Below the pieces are notes generated by a model, which made no database searches, was not told where the DNA came from, and saw nothing but the letters and a program-made list of their open reading frames with translations. The position numbers and the translations under genes are program-made. DNA of 64,000 nt from Actinacidiphila rubida (GTDB taxonomy: Bacteria > Actinomycetota > Actinomycetes > Streptomycetales > Streptomycetaceae): the NCBI RefSeq assembly GCF_900110255.1, contig NZ_FODD01000001.1, forward strand, positions 124,001 to 188,000. Reading direction: 5' to 3'. Shown here one piece after another: positions 55,579 through 63,483 of this stretch (position 1 is its first letter; each line of letters begins with the position of its first letter).

Positions 55579-56055
55579 ATGGACACAGCGGGGGCTGAGG
55601 AGATGTGGACCAGGAAGGCCGCGCGATGGTGCGCGGCCCGATGGCAGGCGGCACCACGCGGTGACCGCGGCATCTCCACCGTCGAAGTGGTGATCCTCGC
55701 CCCGGTCATCATCCTGTTCGTGCTGGTCCTGGTCGCCTTCGGCCAACTCGTCGACGGGCGCGGTGCCGTGGACGGCGCGGCTCGCGACGCCGCCCGCGCC
55801 GGATCGCTGCAGCGCGACGCGGGCAGCGCCATGCAGGAGGCGCGCGCCTCCGCCGAGGCCGACCTCAACGACACGTGCGTGTCCGGCACGCTGACCATCC
55901 ACCAGGACTCGGACTTCAAGCCGGGCGAGCTGTTCACGATCACGCTCAGCTGCCAGATCCGCGGCCTGAGCTCACTCGGCCTGGACATCCGCAAGACCCT
56001 CACGTCCCAGGCGTCCGCCCCCCTCGACCCCTACCGCCGGGCGGTGCAGTCATGA
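55579..56055 (+). CDS. second TadE-like pseudopilin
   Basis: A 158-aa minor pilin-like protein with Asp-Arg-Gly then Ile-Ser-Thr-Val-Glu-Val (Glu at +5), a hydrophobic helix and Gly-Ala-Ala-Arg-Asp-Ala-Ala-Arg-Ala-Gly. Two Cys lie in the C-terminal domain. ATG 55579 is used; ATG 55603 is in frame. It follows the previous gene by 6 bp and overlaps the next by 4. Confidence 0.88.
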   Translation: MDTAGAEEMWTRKAARWCAARWQAAPRGDRGISTVEVVILAPVIILFVLVLVAFGQLVDGRGAVDGAARDAARAGSLQRDAGSAMQEARASAEADLNDTCVSGTLTIHQDSDFKPGELFTITLSCQIRGLSSLGLDIRKTLTSQASAPLDPYRRAVQS

Positions 56056-56579
56056 GCGACACGGCCGTCACGACCCGGAACCCCTCCCCGTCCCCGTCCA
56101 GGTGCCGCGCTCTCGCGCACTTCGGCCGGCGCGTGCGGGCGAGACTGCGCGACGACCGCGGGTCCGGCGCCGCGGCCGTCCTCATCTTCGCCCTGGTCTT
56201 CATGTCGCTCGCGGCGTTCGTCGTCGACGGCGGCCTGTCCATCTCCAAGCGCGAGCGCGCCGCCGACATCGCCGAACAGGCGGCCCGCTACGCCGCGCAG
56301 GACATCGACGTCGAGGCACTGCGCAACGCACCCGCCGGCACCCAGCCCGTGATCAACGACGGCGACTGCGACATGCGCGTCCAGTGGTTCGCCAAGAACT
56401 CCGGGCTCGACCAGGCCGACGTCGACGCCACCCACTGCACGCCCAACACCGGACCGCAGCGCGTCGAGGTGATCGTCCAGATCACCTACCGGCCCATGCT
56501 CTCCGGGTTCTTCTACGACCACGACATCGTCGTCCACGGAACGGCCGCCGCCGAGTCCGTGACCGGACCCGCCAACTGA
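56052..56579 (+). CDS. TadG-like pilus protein
   Basis: A 175-aa envelope protein with one N-terminal hydrophobic helix after Asp-Asp-Arg-Gly-Ser-Gly-Ala-Ala-Ala-Val. The Glu at +5 of true pseudopilins is missing, as in TadG-type proteins, which are anchored but not processed. The rest is a small alpha/beta domain with two Cys (Asp-Cys-Asp, His-Cys-Thr). It lacks the large VWA domain of proteobacterial TadG. The start ATG overlaps the upstream stop. Confidence 0.85.
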   Translation: MSDTAVTTRNPSPSPSRCRALAHFGRRVRARLRDDRGSGAAAVLIFALVFMSLAAFVVDGGLSISKRERAADIAEQAARYAAQDIDVEALRNAPAGTQPVINDGDCDMRVQWFAKNSGLDQADVDATHCTPNTGPQRVEVIVQITYRPMLSGFFYDHDIVVHGTAAAESVTGPAN

Positions 56580-56676
56580 CCGCCCCACCGAAGACCCGCG
56601 AGACCGGCGAAGACCCGAACACCCCGACACACCCCCGAAGACCACCGCGAAGGCAGAGGAAGCAGAGGAACCCGCC

Positions 56677-59667
56677 ATGGCACGCACGACCGCCACGGGA
56701 CGTAACCGAGCGCAGCAGGGAGCAGCGGCCGCCCGTCCGCCGCGCCAGCGCCGTACGTTCGGCGACTTCGTACGGGCCTTGGGCGCGTTCCTCGCGCTGG
56801 CCGTACTGGTCGTCGGTGTGCCGGGCGCCCTGCTCTACTTCATCGGCTCGCCGCTCCCGCACCACTTCAACTCCGACCTGGTCAACCAGCCCATCACCTC
56901 CACGACCTTCCTGAACACGCTGGCCGTCGTGGTGTGGCTGGCCTGGGCGCAGTTCACCGCGTGCGTCCTCGTCGAGGCCAAGGCGGTGATCTCCGGGGTC
57001 GGCATGCCGCAGCGCGTGCCCGGCTCCGGCGCGAGCCAGCTGCTGGCCCGGCAACTCGTCGCGGCGCTGCTGCTGGTCGGCGTGAGCACCGCCGGCCTGG
57101 TGCCGGGGCTGTCCAGCCTCGGCCAGCACCACCAGGTGGAGAGCCAGGCCCGGCCCGGCGTCGCGGCCAGCGCCCAGCAGACGCCCGGGCAGCACCAGGC
57201 CCGCCAGGCCGGCACCGCCGTGCCGCAGCAGCAGGGCGCGCAGCACGCCGCCGCCTCCCAGGGCGCCGGGCAGACGACGCAGAAGGCCACGAAGTTCTAC
57301 CGGATCCACCCCCCCGAGGGCCGCCACCACGACTCGCTGTGGGAGATCGCGCAGCGCCACCTCGGCGACGGGCGCCGCTACAAGGAGATCTACGAGCTCA
57401 ACAAGGACCGCGTGCAGCCCGACGGCTCGCGCCTCTCCCAGGCCAGCCTGATCCGGCCCGGATGGGTCATGGAGATGCCCGCCGACGCGCACGGCGGCGA
57501 CCTCGTCGAGATGCCCGTCGCGGCCCCGCACGTCGCCTCCGACGTGCAGCACTACGCCCAGCACGGCGGCGCCAAGGACACCACCGCGGAAGGCGCGCAT
57601 GCCTCCGTGCAGACACCCGCACACGAGGCGGGCGGTGCCGGCGGTGCCGGTGGCGGCTCGGGAGCCGGCGGCGGTGGCGGCCAGCAGGCCGAGGCGGCAC
57701 CGGAACACGCCGAGGCCGCGCCCGCGGCGCACGCCGAGTCCACGGTCACCGCCGTGTTCAGCGGCATCACGTCCGCCGGAACCCACGGGTTCGGCCTGTC
57801 CGAGGCCCTCATCGGCGCCCCGCTGCTCGCCGCCGGCCTGCTCGCCGCGCTCGGCCGCAGGCGCCGCACCGCCCTGTGGCAGTCCGTCACCGCGGGCGGA
57901 CTGCGCACCCCGCGCACCCCCACCGGTGCGCAGGCCGACGCCGCCGACGCGCTGCGCGTGGGCGCCGACCAGAACACCGTGGCGTTCCTCGACCGCGCCC
58001 TGCGCTCACTGTCCGCGCGACTGGACGCCGAGGGCCGCAAGCTGCCCACCGTCTACGCCGCCTGGCTCACCGACGACGCGCTGCACCTCCAGCTCGCCTG
58101 GCCCGAGGGCCAGCCGCCGGCGCCCTGGGGCCTGGGCCAGGACCAGACGTTCTGGCAGCTGGACCGCGCCGACCTCGGCGAGGACGACGACGTGTCCGCG
58201 GCCGCGCCGTACCCCGGCCTCGTCGCGCTCGGCACCCTCGACGGCGCGCGGCTGCTGCTCAACCTCGAAGCGGTGCCGGGCATCGTCTCGTTGACCGGCT
58301 CCCCCGGCGACCGCGAGGCCGTCCTCGCGTCCGTCGCCGCCGAACTCGCCACCAACGGCTGGTCGGACCGGATGACGGTCACCCTCGTCGGCTTCGCCGA
58401 GGACCTCACCGCCCTCGCTCCCGCCCGCGTCCGCCACCTGGCCGACGTGCCCGAGGTCATCGAGACCATGTCCGCCGAGACCGCGCAGCGCGCCGGCGCC
58501 CTGCGCACCGCCGGACAGGACAGCGTGCTCACCGGCCGCACGGGACGCGCCCAGCACACCCAGTGGGCCCCGCACCTCGTGCTGCTCGCCGTCGAGCCGA
58601 CCGAGGACGAGGCCGAGAAGCTGGCCGAACTCGCCGCCGACGCGGGACGCCTGGGCATCGGCTACCTCGTCGCCGCCGGCCGGGCCGACCTGCCCGGTGC
58701 CGCGTGGGAACTCGAAGTCACCGCGAACGGGCGGCTGCTCGCCCCCCTCCTCGGACTCGACCTGGAGGCGCAGATGCTGCCCGCCGACCAGTACCACGCC
58801 GTCCTGCGGCTGTTCAGCGAAGCCGGCGGCGAGGACGGCGGCCCCGGCCCCGACGCCCCGCCGTTCCTGGTGGACCTCAGCGACCAGGGCCGCCCCGGCG
58901 TCTACGCCCGGCTGCTCGGCCCGTTCGAGGTCATGGGCATCGAGGCACCCGCGGCCGAACGCAGCCAGCTGCTGCACGAGGCGCTCGCCCTGCTCCTGCT
59001 GCACCGCGAAGGCGTGCACCCCCGCGTCCTGGCCTCCGCGCTGTGGCCGCGCGGCGTCACGGAGGACGTCCGCGACGCCCTCATCGAGCGCTTGCGCGAC
59101 TGGCTCGGCCCCGACCCGGGCGGCTCCGCGCGGCTGTCCTTCGACAGCACCGGCCGCATCGTGCTCGCCACCTCGGTCGTCTCCGACTGGGACGTCCTGC
59201 AGACCCTCCACCACGAGGCCACCGAGGGCTCGGCCGCGTCCGACCCCACCGCGCGCCGCCGCCTGCTCACCGACGCGCTGTCCCTCGCGCGGGGGCGGCT
59301 CATCGAGGACCGCGCGCCGGGCCGCTACGCCTGGCTCGGCCACGAGATCGTCGACGCGCAGCACCCCGTGCTGGTCGCCGAGATCGCCCTGGCGCTCAGC
59401 ACCCTGCACCTCGACGCGGGCAAGCCCAAGGCGGCGGTGGCCGCGATCGAGACCGGCCTGGCCGTGTCGCCCGACGACGAACGCCTGTGGCTCGAACTCC
59501 TCCGCGCCACCCATGCCACCGGCGACCCGGCCCGCCTCGACGCGGCCGCCCAGTCGCTGATCGCCCGCAGCCAAGCGGTGAGCGGCCCCAGCCGGGGCCT
59601 GCCGCCGCGGGTCGAGGCCCTCCTCGACGAACTCCTCCCGGCCTGGCGCGGGAGCATCGCCAACTGA
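56677..59667 (+). CDS. LysM, transmembrane and SARP-like (wHTH-BTAD) protein
   Basis: A 996-aa protein closing the Tad operon. Predicted helices lie at about 33-56, 79-99, 126-146 and 374-392. An external LysM-like domain at about 206-268 (Leu-Trp-Glu-Ile-Ala-Gln-Arg-His-Leu-Gly-Asp) sits in a Gln/Ala/Gly-rich loop. After helix 4 and four Arg comes a cytoplasmic half: a region with a degenerate P-loop (Thr-Gly-Ser-Pro-Gly-Asp-Arg-Glu, about 545), then from about 745 a winged-helix-like segment (Leu-Leu-Gly-Pro-Phe-Glu-Val-Met-Gly) and a BTAD helical repeat domain. The positive-inside rule supports this topology. The start has AGAGGAA 6 nt upstream. It could sense the wall or pilus and regulate transcription from the membrane; this is inference. 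Confidence 0.82.
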   Translation: MARTTATGRNRAQQGAAAARPPRQRRTFGDFVRALGAFLALAVLVVGVPGALLYFIGSPLPHHFNSDLVNQPITSTTFLNTLAVVVWLAWAQFTACVLVEAKAVISGVGMPQRVPGSGASQLLARQLVAALLLVGVSTAGLVPGLSSLGQHHQVESQARPGVAASAQQTPGQHQARQAGTAVPQQQGAQHAAASQGAGQTTQKATKFYRIHPPEGRHHDSLWEIAQRHLGDGRRYKEIYELNKDRVQPDGSRLSQASLIRPGWVMEMPADAHGGDLVEMPVAAPHVASDVQHYAQHGGAKDTTAEGAHASVQTPAHEAGGAGGAGGGSGAGGGGGQQAEAAPEHAEAAPAAHAESTVTAVFSGITSAGTHGFGLSEALIGAPLLAAGLLAALGRRRRTALWQSVTAGGLRTPRTPTGAQADAADALRVGADQNTVAFLDRALRSLSARLDAEGRKLPTVYAAWLTDDALHLQLAWPEGQPPAPWGLGQDQTFWQLDRADLGEDDDVSAAAPYPGLVALGTLDGARLLLNLEAVPGIVSLTGSPGDREAVLASVAAELATNGWSDRMTVTLVGFAEDLTALAPARVRHLADVPEVIETMSAETAQRAGALRTAGQDSVLTGRTGRAQHTQWAPHLVLLAVEPTEDEAEKLAELAADAGRLGIGYLVAAGRADLPGAAWELEVTANGRLLAPLLGLDLEAQMLPADQYHAVLRLFSEAGGEDGGPGPDAPPFLVDLSDQGRPGVYARLLGPFEVMGIEAPAAERSQLLHEALALLLLHREGVHPRVLASALWPRGVTEDVRDALIERLRDWLGPDPGGSARLSFDSTGRIVLATSVVSDWDVLQTLHHEATEGSAASDPTARRRLLTDALSLARGRLIEDRAPGRYAWLGHEIVDAQHPVLVAEIALALSTLHLDAGKPKAAVAAIETGLAVSPDDERLWLELLRATHATGDPARLDAAAQSLIARSQAVSGPSRGLPPRVEALLDELLPAWRGSIAN

Positions 59668-59689
59668 CCTCTTCCGGAGAGGTTGTGGG

Positions 59690-59718
59690 ACCGCGGAGGC
59701 GTCGACGATCTCCGCGGT
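59690..59718 (+). terminator. terminator of the Tad operon
   Basis: Perfect 9-bp arms ACCGCGGAG and CTCCGCGGT with an 11-nt loop lie 22 nt after the stop codon of the LysM/SARP gene. Confidence 0.65.
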
Positions 59719-59929
59719 GTCGCCGCGGTCGCTTGGGTTGACGCCCGAGGACGTCGGCGACAAGGGGCTCCGCACATGGCACTCCACGGGCGTGTCCGGC
59801 CGCACGCCGCGTTGACGTGGGAGGTCACCCGCACGCCCTCGGCCGACCCGAACGGGGCGATGGCGGCGTCAGGACTACCCGATGGGCTGGCATATGCCGA
59901 AGTGGCCGTAACCAGCGGGGAGATCCGGA

Positions 59930-59959
59930 CCGTTGTCAGGCAGTGCATAGCGACAACGG
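59930..59959. promoter_or_regulatory. inverted repeat upstream of WXG100 gene, module 2
   Basis: Perfect 8-bp arms CCGTTGTC and GACAACGG with a 14-nt spacer end 24 bp before the WXG100 ATG. The position fits an operator. Confidence 0.45.
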
Positions 59960-59983
59960 ACTGCGTCGGTCGGCGGTACGCCG

Positions 59984-60259
59984 ATGACCGACCTCAGGGT
60001 GACCGATGACGTGCTCGCCGACGCGGAGCGGCTACTGGCCCAGCTCCACGCCGAGTTCGGCGGCATCCGTCACCATCGCGACGACCTCCGGCACGTCTGG
60101 GGCTCAGGTGCCGTCTCCGGCGCCATGGACTCCTTCGTCGACAACTGGTCCTGGTACCGGAAGAAGCTGCTGAGCAGCATCGAGTCCGTGGGCGGACTGG
60201 TCAGTTCGGCCCGCGACACCTTCCGGGAGGCCGACCGGCACCTGGCGAAGACCGGGTGA
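59984..60259 (+). CDS. small WXG100/ESAT-6-like protein, module 2
   Basis: A 91-aa helical-hairpin protein with Val-Trp-Gly-Ser-Gly at the turn (a true W-x-G motif near residue 39) and a second Trp-Ser-Trp-Tyr in helix 2. It fits the WXG100 family of T7SS substrates or chaperones. The stop overlaps the next gene as GTGA. It heads a four-gene operon parallel to module 1. Confidence 0.8.
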   Translation: MTDLRVTDDVLADAERLLAQLHAEFGGIRHHRDDLRHVWGSGAVSGAMDSFVDNWSWYRKKLLSSIESVGGLVSSARDTFREADRHLAKTG

Positions 60260-61599
60260 GCCGGCACCGCCGCCGCCCCCGCGACTGGCACCCCCTCGCC
60301 GCCTCCGACCCCGTGCCCGGCGACCCCGACGCGATCCTCGACGAGGTCGCCCACATGCGTCAGGTGGCACTGATGCTGCGGGGCGAGGCCAGGGACCTCC
60401 GCGTGATCGGACAGGGCGACGGCCTCAAGGGCCGTTACGCCGACGCGCTCCGCCACGGAGCGGACGGCCTCGAGGTCCACCTGCGCGAGACCGCCGAACG
60501 CTACGAGCGCGTGCACGGCCATCTCACCAGCTGGGCCCACGCGTTGGAGGACCTGCAGACCGAGGCCGACCGCATCCTGCGCAACGCCCGGACCGTCGCC
60601 GAGGTCAACGGGCTGGACGAGAACGGGCACGGGCACGAGAGCGGGGGCGGCAACGAGCACGGCTCCGGTGGCGACGACCCTCTCCAGGGCCACCGCGCCT
60701 CCCTGGCGAAGGTAGTGGCCCAGCATGAGGAGCGGGCCGCGCACTACGCGGCCCTCATCCGGCACGAGATCGACGACAAGATCAAGGACAGCCCCTGGGA
60801 ATGGTTCAAGGACGCCGTCGACGACTGGAGCGGTGCGATCTCCCTCGCCGTCGACGCGATGAGCTACGCGGCCACCGTCATCGCCCTCGTCGCGATCGCC
60901 ACCACTCCCGCGGGCTGGGTCGCCGGCCTCGCCATCTGGCTCTCCGTCGGCGTCCTCTCCGGCCACCTGCTGCTCGCCGCCGCGGGTGACGGTTCCTGGG
61001 CGGACATCGCCATGGACGTCTTCGGCCTCCTCACGATGCGGATCGGCACCGTGGCCCTCAACCGCCTGCGTGGCGTCCGCGAGGCCACGAAACTCGCGGC
61101 CCAACTCGCCGCCGAGGAGGAGGCCGCGGCCAACTCCGCCCGTGCGACGCGCACCCTGCGCGACCGGGCCTCCGCCGTCGTCAACCGCCGCGGCGCCACC
61201 CGGGCGGAGCGGTCCAGGGCCCGCCACGCCCGCAACATCGCTCGCGCGGCGAACCAGCGTGTGGGCCGCGAGGCGGCCGAGTCCGAAGCCGCCGTCCCCA
61301 TGGCCCAGGCCTCCCGCTGGGAGGCGGCGTCCGTCGGCGGCGACGTCGAGGAGGCCAACCACTTCAAGGACGTGAAGCGCCTGCGCGCCGCGTACCCGCG
61401 CAGCCCGGAGGTGCAGCGAGCGAGCAACGGGGCGGAGCGGGCTCACCGGATGTTCAAGGGGGCGTGGATCGCGGCCTCCGCCAGCGACGGAACTGACAAG
61501 TTGCTCGGTAGCAGCGATGTCATTCCGCAGAAGCCCGCTTTCGGCCCGTACGGGGACCTCAAGAACCGATGCAGCAAGGAAGTGGGGAGCGCGTGGTGA
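60256..61599 (+). CDS. putative T7SS-secreted protein, module 2
   Basis: A 447-aa protein matched in size and layout to the module 1 protein at 42530-43870. It has an N-terminal helical region (about 1-125), a Gly/His-rich linker, a second helix pair, a hydrophobic centre (about 195-250) and an Ala/Arg/Glu-rich helical C-terminus. No recognised toxin motif is visible in the last 100 residues. GTG 60256 overlaps the WXG100 stop, so the pair is coupled. A membrane protein gene follows and might be an immunity factor. Confidence 0.75.
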   Translation: MSRHRRRPRDWHPLAASDPVPGDPDAILDEVAHMRQVALMLRGEARDLRVIGQGDGLKGRYADALRHGADGLEVHLRETAERYERVHGHLTSWAHALEDLQTEADRILRNARTVAEVNGLDENGHGHESGGGNEHGSGGDDPLQGHRASLAKVVAQHEERAAHYAALIRHEIDDKIKDSPWEWFKDAVDDWSGAISLAVDAMSYAATVIALVAIATTPAGWVAGLAIWLSVGVLSGHLLLAAAGDGSWADIAMDVFGLLTMRIGTVALNRLRGVREATKLAAQLAAEEEAAANSARATRTLRDRASAVVNRRGATRAERSRARHARNIARAANQRVGREAAESEAAVPMAQASRWEAASVGGDVEEANHFKDVKRLRAAYPRSPEVQRASNGAERAHRMFKGAWIAASASDGTDKLLGSSDVIPQKPAFGPYGDLKNRCSKEVGSAW

Positions 61600-61650
61600 G
61601 GGTGATGATCTGTGCCCTTGGAGCGGGCCCGGCGATCGTGCGAGGTGATT

Positions 61651-62046
61651 GTGTTCGACACTGAGACGTCCCATGACCCGCTACTCGCGCGGAGCGACAA
61701 GCTGATCCGATTGGGAGCCCTCGTGGCGCCGGTTGGCCTCTGCTTGTTCGCCATGACATCGAGGCTGTGGAATCCCACGAAGCTGGAATTCGAGCTGGTG
61801 ATGTTCAGCCTGGCAGGGGTGGGCCAAGTGCTGGTCTGGCGCGGCATGCGAGGGGTGTACCTCACGCGAGGTTGGCTGTCTGGCGTGGTTGCCTACGTCT
61901 GGCTGGGCGGGGTGCTGAACGCCTGGGCGTTGGCGTTCACCGGGTCCTTCTCGCTCCTGCCCGCGGCGTTCGTCGCCCCCCTCGTCGCCACCGTCGCACG
62001 GTTCCGCATGCGCCGCGGGGCGAAGCACGCGGGGGTGCCCGAGTGA
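61651..62046 (+). CDS. small four-helix membrane protein, module 2
   Basis: A 131-aa protein with four predicted membrane helices and a basic C-terminus. GTG 61651 has GAGG 5 nt upstream; GTG 61612 and GTG 61645 are also in frame. It is directly after the putative secreted protein and overlaps the next gene by 4 bp. Position suggests an immunity or export-accessory role; no family is recognised. Confidence 0.72.
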   Translation: MFDTETSHDPLLARSDKLIRLGALVAPVGLCLFAMTSRLWNPTKLEFELVMFSLAGVGQVLVWRGMRGVYLTRGWLSGVVAYVWLGGVLNAWALAFTGSFSLLPAAFVAPLVATVARFRMRRGAKHAGVPE

Positions 62047-62687
62047 ACGGGGTGGTGCCGCCCGGTACGTACAGTTTGTTGCTGCCGCCCGGATGGGTGC
62101 GGATTCCGTTGCGCGGCGGGACGCGCGAAGCGTTGGACGAGAAGGTGTTCCGGGGGATCGAGGAGATCCCGGCGGGGGTGCCGCGGGACCAGGGGATGGC
62201 GTACCGGCTGCATGTGCGGCGCAAGGTCGACCGGATGGTCGAGGAGGCGCGGCGGGCCGGCGGGCTGGACCTGTACGTGCCGGCACGGGTGCGGAGCCGC
62301 ACCCTGATGGCTTCCTCGTTCCTGGTCTCCGAGATCGTCCGGGGCGAAGACGACGATGGGCGCGAAGTCGCCGGTGGCGAGCCCCGGGCCGAACTCGTGC
62401 TGGCGCGACTGGCCGGGGACCGGAGGGCCGGTGACGCGGGGGAGTTGCGGCTGGCGGGGGAGGCGATGGCGGTGCGGTGGGAGTACGTGGCCGGGCCGGA
62501 CGGCTCGGATCCCGAAGTGGATGCCAGTTCACGGCATGTGGACTACGTGCTCGCGGTCCCGGGCGACTCCGGCCGCTGGCTGGCCGTGAGTTATTCGACG
62601 GCGGGGGACGGCGATCCGGACAGCGCGTTCACGCGTACGGCGACAGATCTCTTCGACGCGGTGATGTCCACGTTCCAGTGGAGTTGA
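62043..62687 (+). CDS. T7SS-module accessory protein 2
   Basis: A 214-aa soluble protein starting near Leu-Pro-Pro-Gly-Trp-Val-Arg-Ile-Pro-Leu. It ends in a strand (Val-Asp-Tyr-Val-Leu-Ala-Val-Pro), a turn and an amphipathic helix (Ala-Val-Met-Ser-Thr-Phe-Gln-Trp). This end resembles the accessory protein at 40797-41576. The pattern is compatible with a PsbP/Mog1-like fold; low confidence. Its GTG overlaps the previous stop, so it is the last coupled gene of module 2. Confidence 0.72.
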   Translation: MNGVVPPGTYSLLLPPGWVRIPLRGGTREALDEKVFRGIEEIPAGVPRDQGMAYRLHVRRKVDRMVEEARRAGGLDLYVPARVRSRTLMASSFLVSEIVRGEDDDGREVAGGEPRAELVLARLAGDRRAGDAGELRLAGEAMAVRWEYVAGPDGSDPEVDASSRHVDYVLAVPGDSGRWLAVSYSTAGDGDPDSAFTRTATDLFDAVMSTFQWS

Positions 62688-62705
62688 GAGGTGGCGGGGC
62701 CCGGG

Positions 62706-63308
62706 TCAGACCCGGGCCTTGAGCCCCGCCTTCTTCGCGCGGTTCCCGCAGATGTCCATCGAGCACCACCTGCGGGTGCCCGGGCGTGAGTGGTCGAGGA
62801 ACAGCGCGCCGCAGGTGGGGGACGCGCAGGGGCGGAGGCGGGCGAGCAGGGCGGGGGACGTCGCGAGGTCGAGGACGTCACGGGCGACGAGCGAGAGTGC
62901 TGCCGCCACCGGTGCGTCCGAGGTCCGGGTGACGGCGCCCGAGGCGGTGAGGCGGGGGACGGGAACGGGTGCCGCGGCGGCCCGGTTCAGGCGGGTGCGG
63001 GCCGCGGGGCCCACCACGTCGCCTTCAAGTGCCGCCGTCAGCAGGGCGTAGACGGCCTCCCGCAGTGCCCGCGCCTCGCGGACCTGGGCGTCGTCGGGCG
63101 ACGGTACGGGCCGGCCGTCATCGGTGCCGAACTGCCGTACCCACTCGGCCAGCGCCTCGGGGTCGACCAGTTCCTCCTTCTGCGCCGGCGTGCCCCGATA
63201 ACGGAGCGTCCGGACGAAGTCCAGGCACAGCCGGCCCGCACCTTCGCGAAAGCGCGCGGCCGGACCGGAAACCGGCTCGACGACCGGTGCTGCGGCGATG
63301 TCCGTCAT
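62706..63308 (-). CDS. ABATE/CGNR zinc-finger regulator
   Basis: A 200-aa transcription-related protein. The N-terminal ABATE-like domain (about 1-140) is followed by a C-terminal CGNR zinc finger: Cys-x4-Cys then, about 17 residues later, a Cys in Arg-Trp-Cys-Ser-Met and the Cys-Gly-Asn-Arg motif. Such proteins are thought to be ligand-responsive regulators. It is divergent from an MFS gene; the 175-bp gap contains two 19-bp palindromes. It likely represses itself and the transporter, by analogy with similar arrangements. Confidence 0.92.
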   Translation of the reverse strand: MTDIAAAPVVEPVSGPAARFREGAGRLCLDFVRTLRYRGTPAQKEELVDPEALAEWVRQFGTDDGRPVPSPDDAQVREARALREAVYALLTAALEGDVVGPAARTRLNRAAAAPVPVPRLTASGAVTRTSDAPVAAALSLVARDVLDLATSPALLARLRPCASPTCGALFLDHSRPGTRRWCSMDICGNRAKKAGLKARV

Positions 63309-63326
63309 GCGGTCAGCCTACTGCCC

Positions 63327-63378
63327 GAACCGGTTTAACTGGTACCGTCAACGACCGGAGAACCGGTTTAACCGGTTC
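63327..63378. promoter_or_regulatory. pair of 19-bp palindromic operators
   Basis: GAACCGGTT-T-AACCGGTTC at 63360-63378 is a perfect palindrome with 9-bp arms. A related copy with two arm mismatches lies at 63327-63345. The 33-bp spacing is about three turns. They sit between the divergent CGNR and MFS genes and are probably the regulator's sites. Confidence 0.72.
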
Positions 63379-63483
63379 GAGCTCGCAACCCCCGCACCCA
63401 GGCGCCCAAGCACCCGGCAGCACCCCTCGCATCGCCCCGGCATCCCGACGCCGCTCGCCCGCCGCCCACGCAGAGAGGCCCCG

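Larger units (their letters stand above)
59668..59983. other. 316-bp gap between the Tad operon and T7SS module 2
   Basis: No gene is seen. It holds a terminator (59690-59718), a short hairpin directly after the stop (59669-59683), and an inverted repeat near the next start (59930-59959). Confidence 0.6.
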
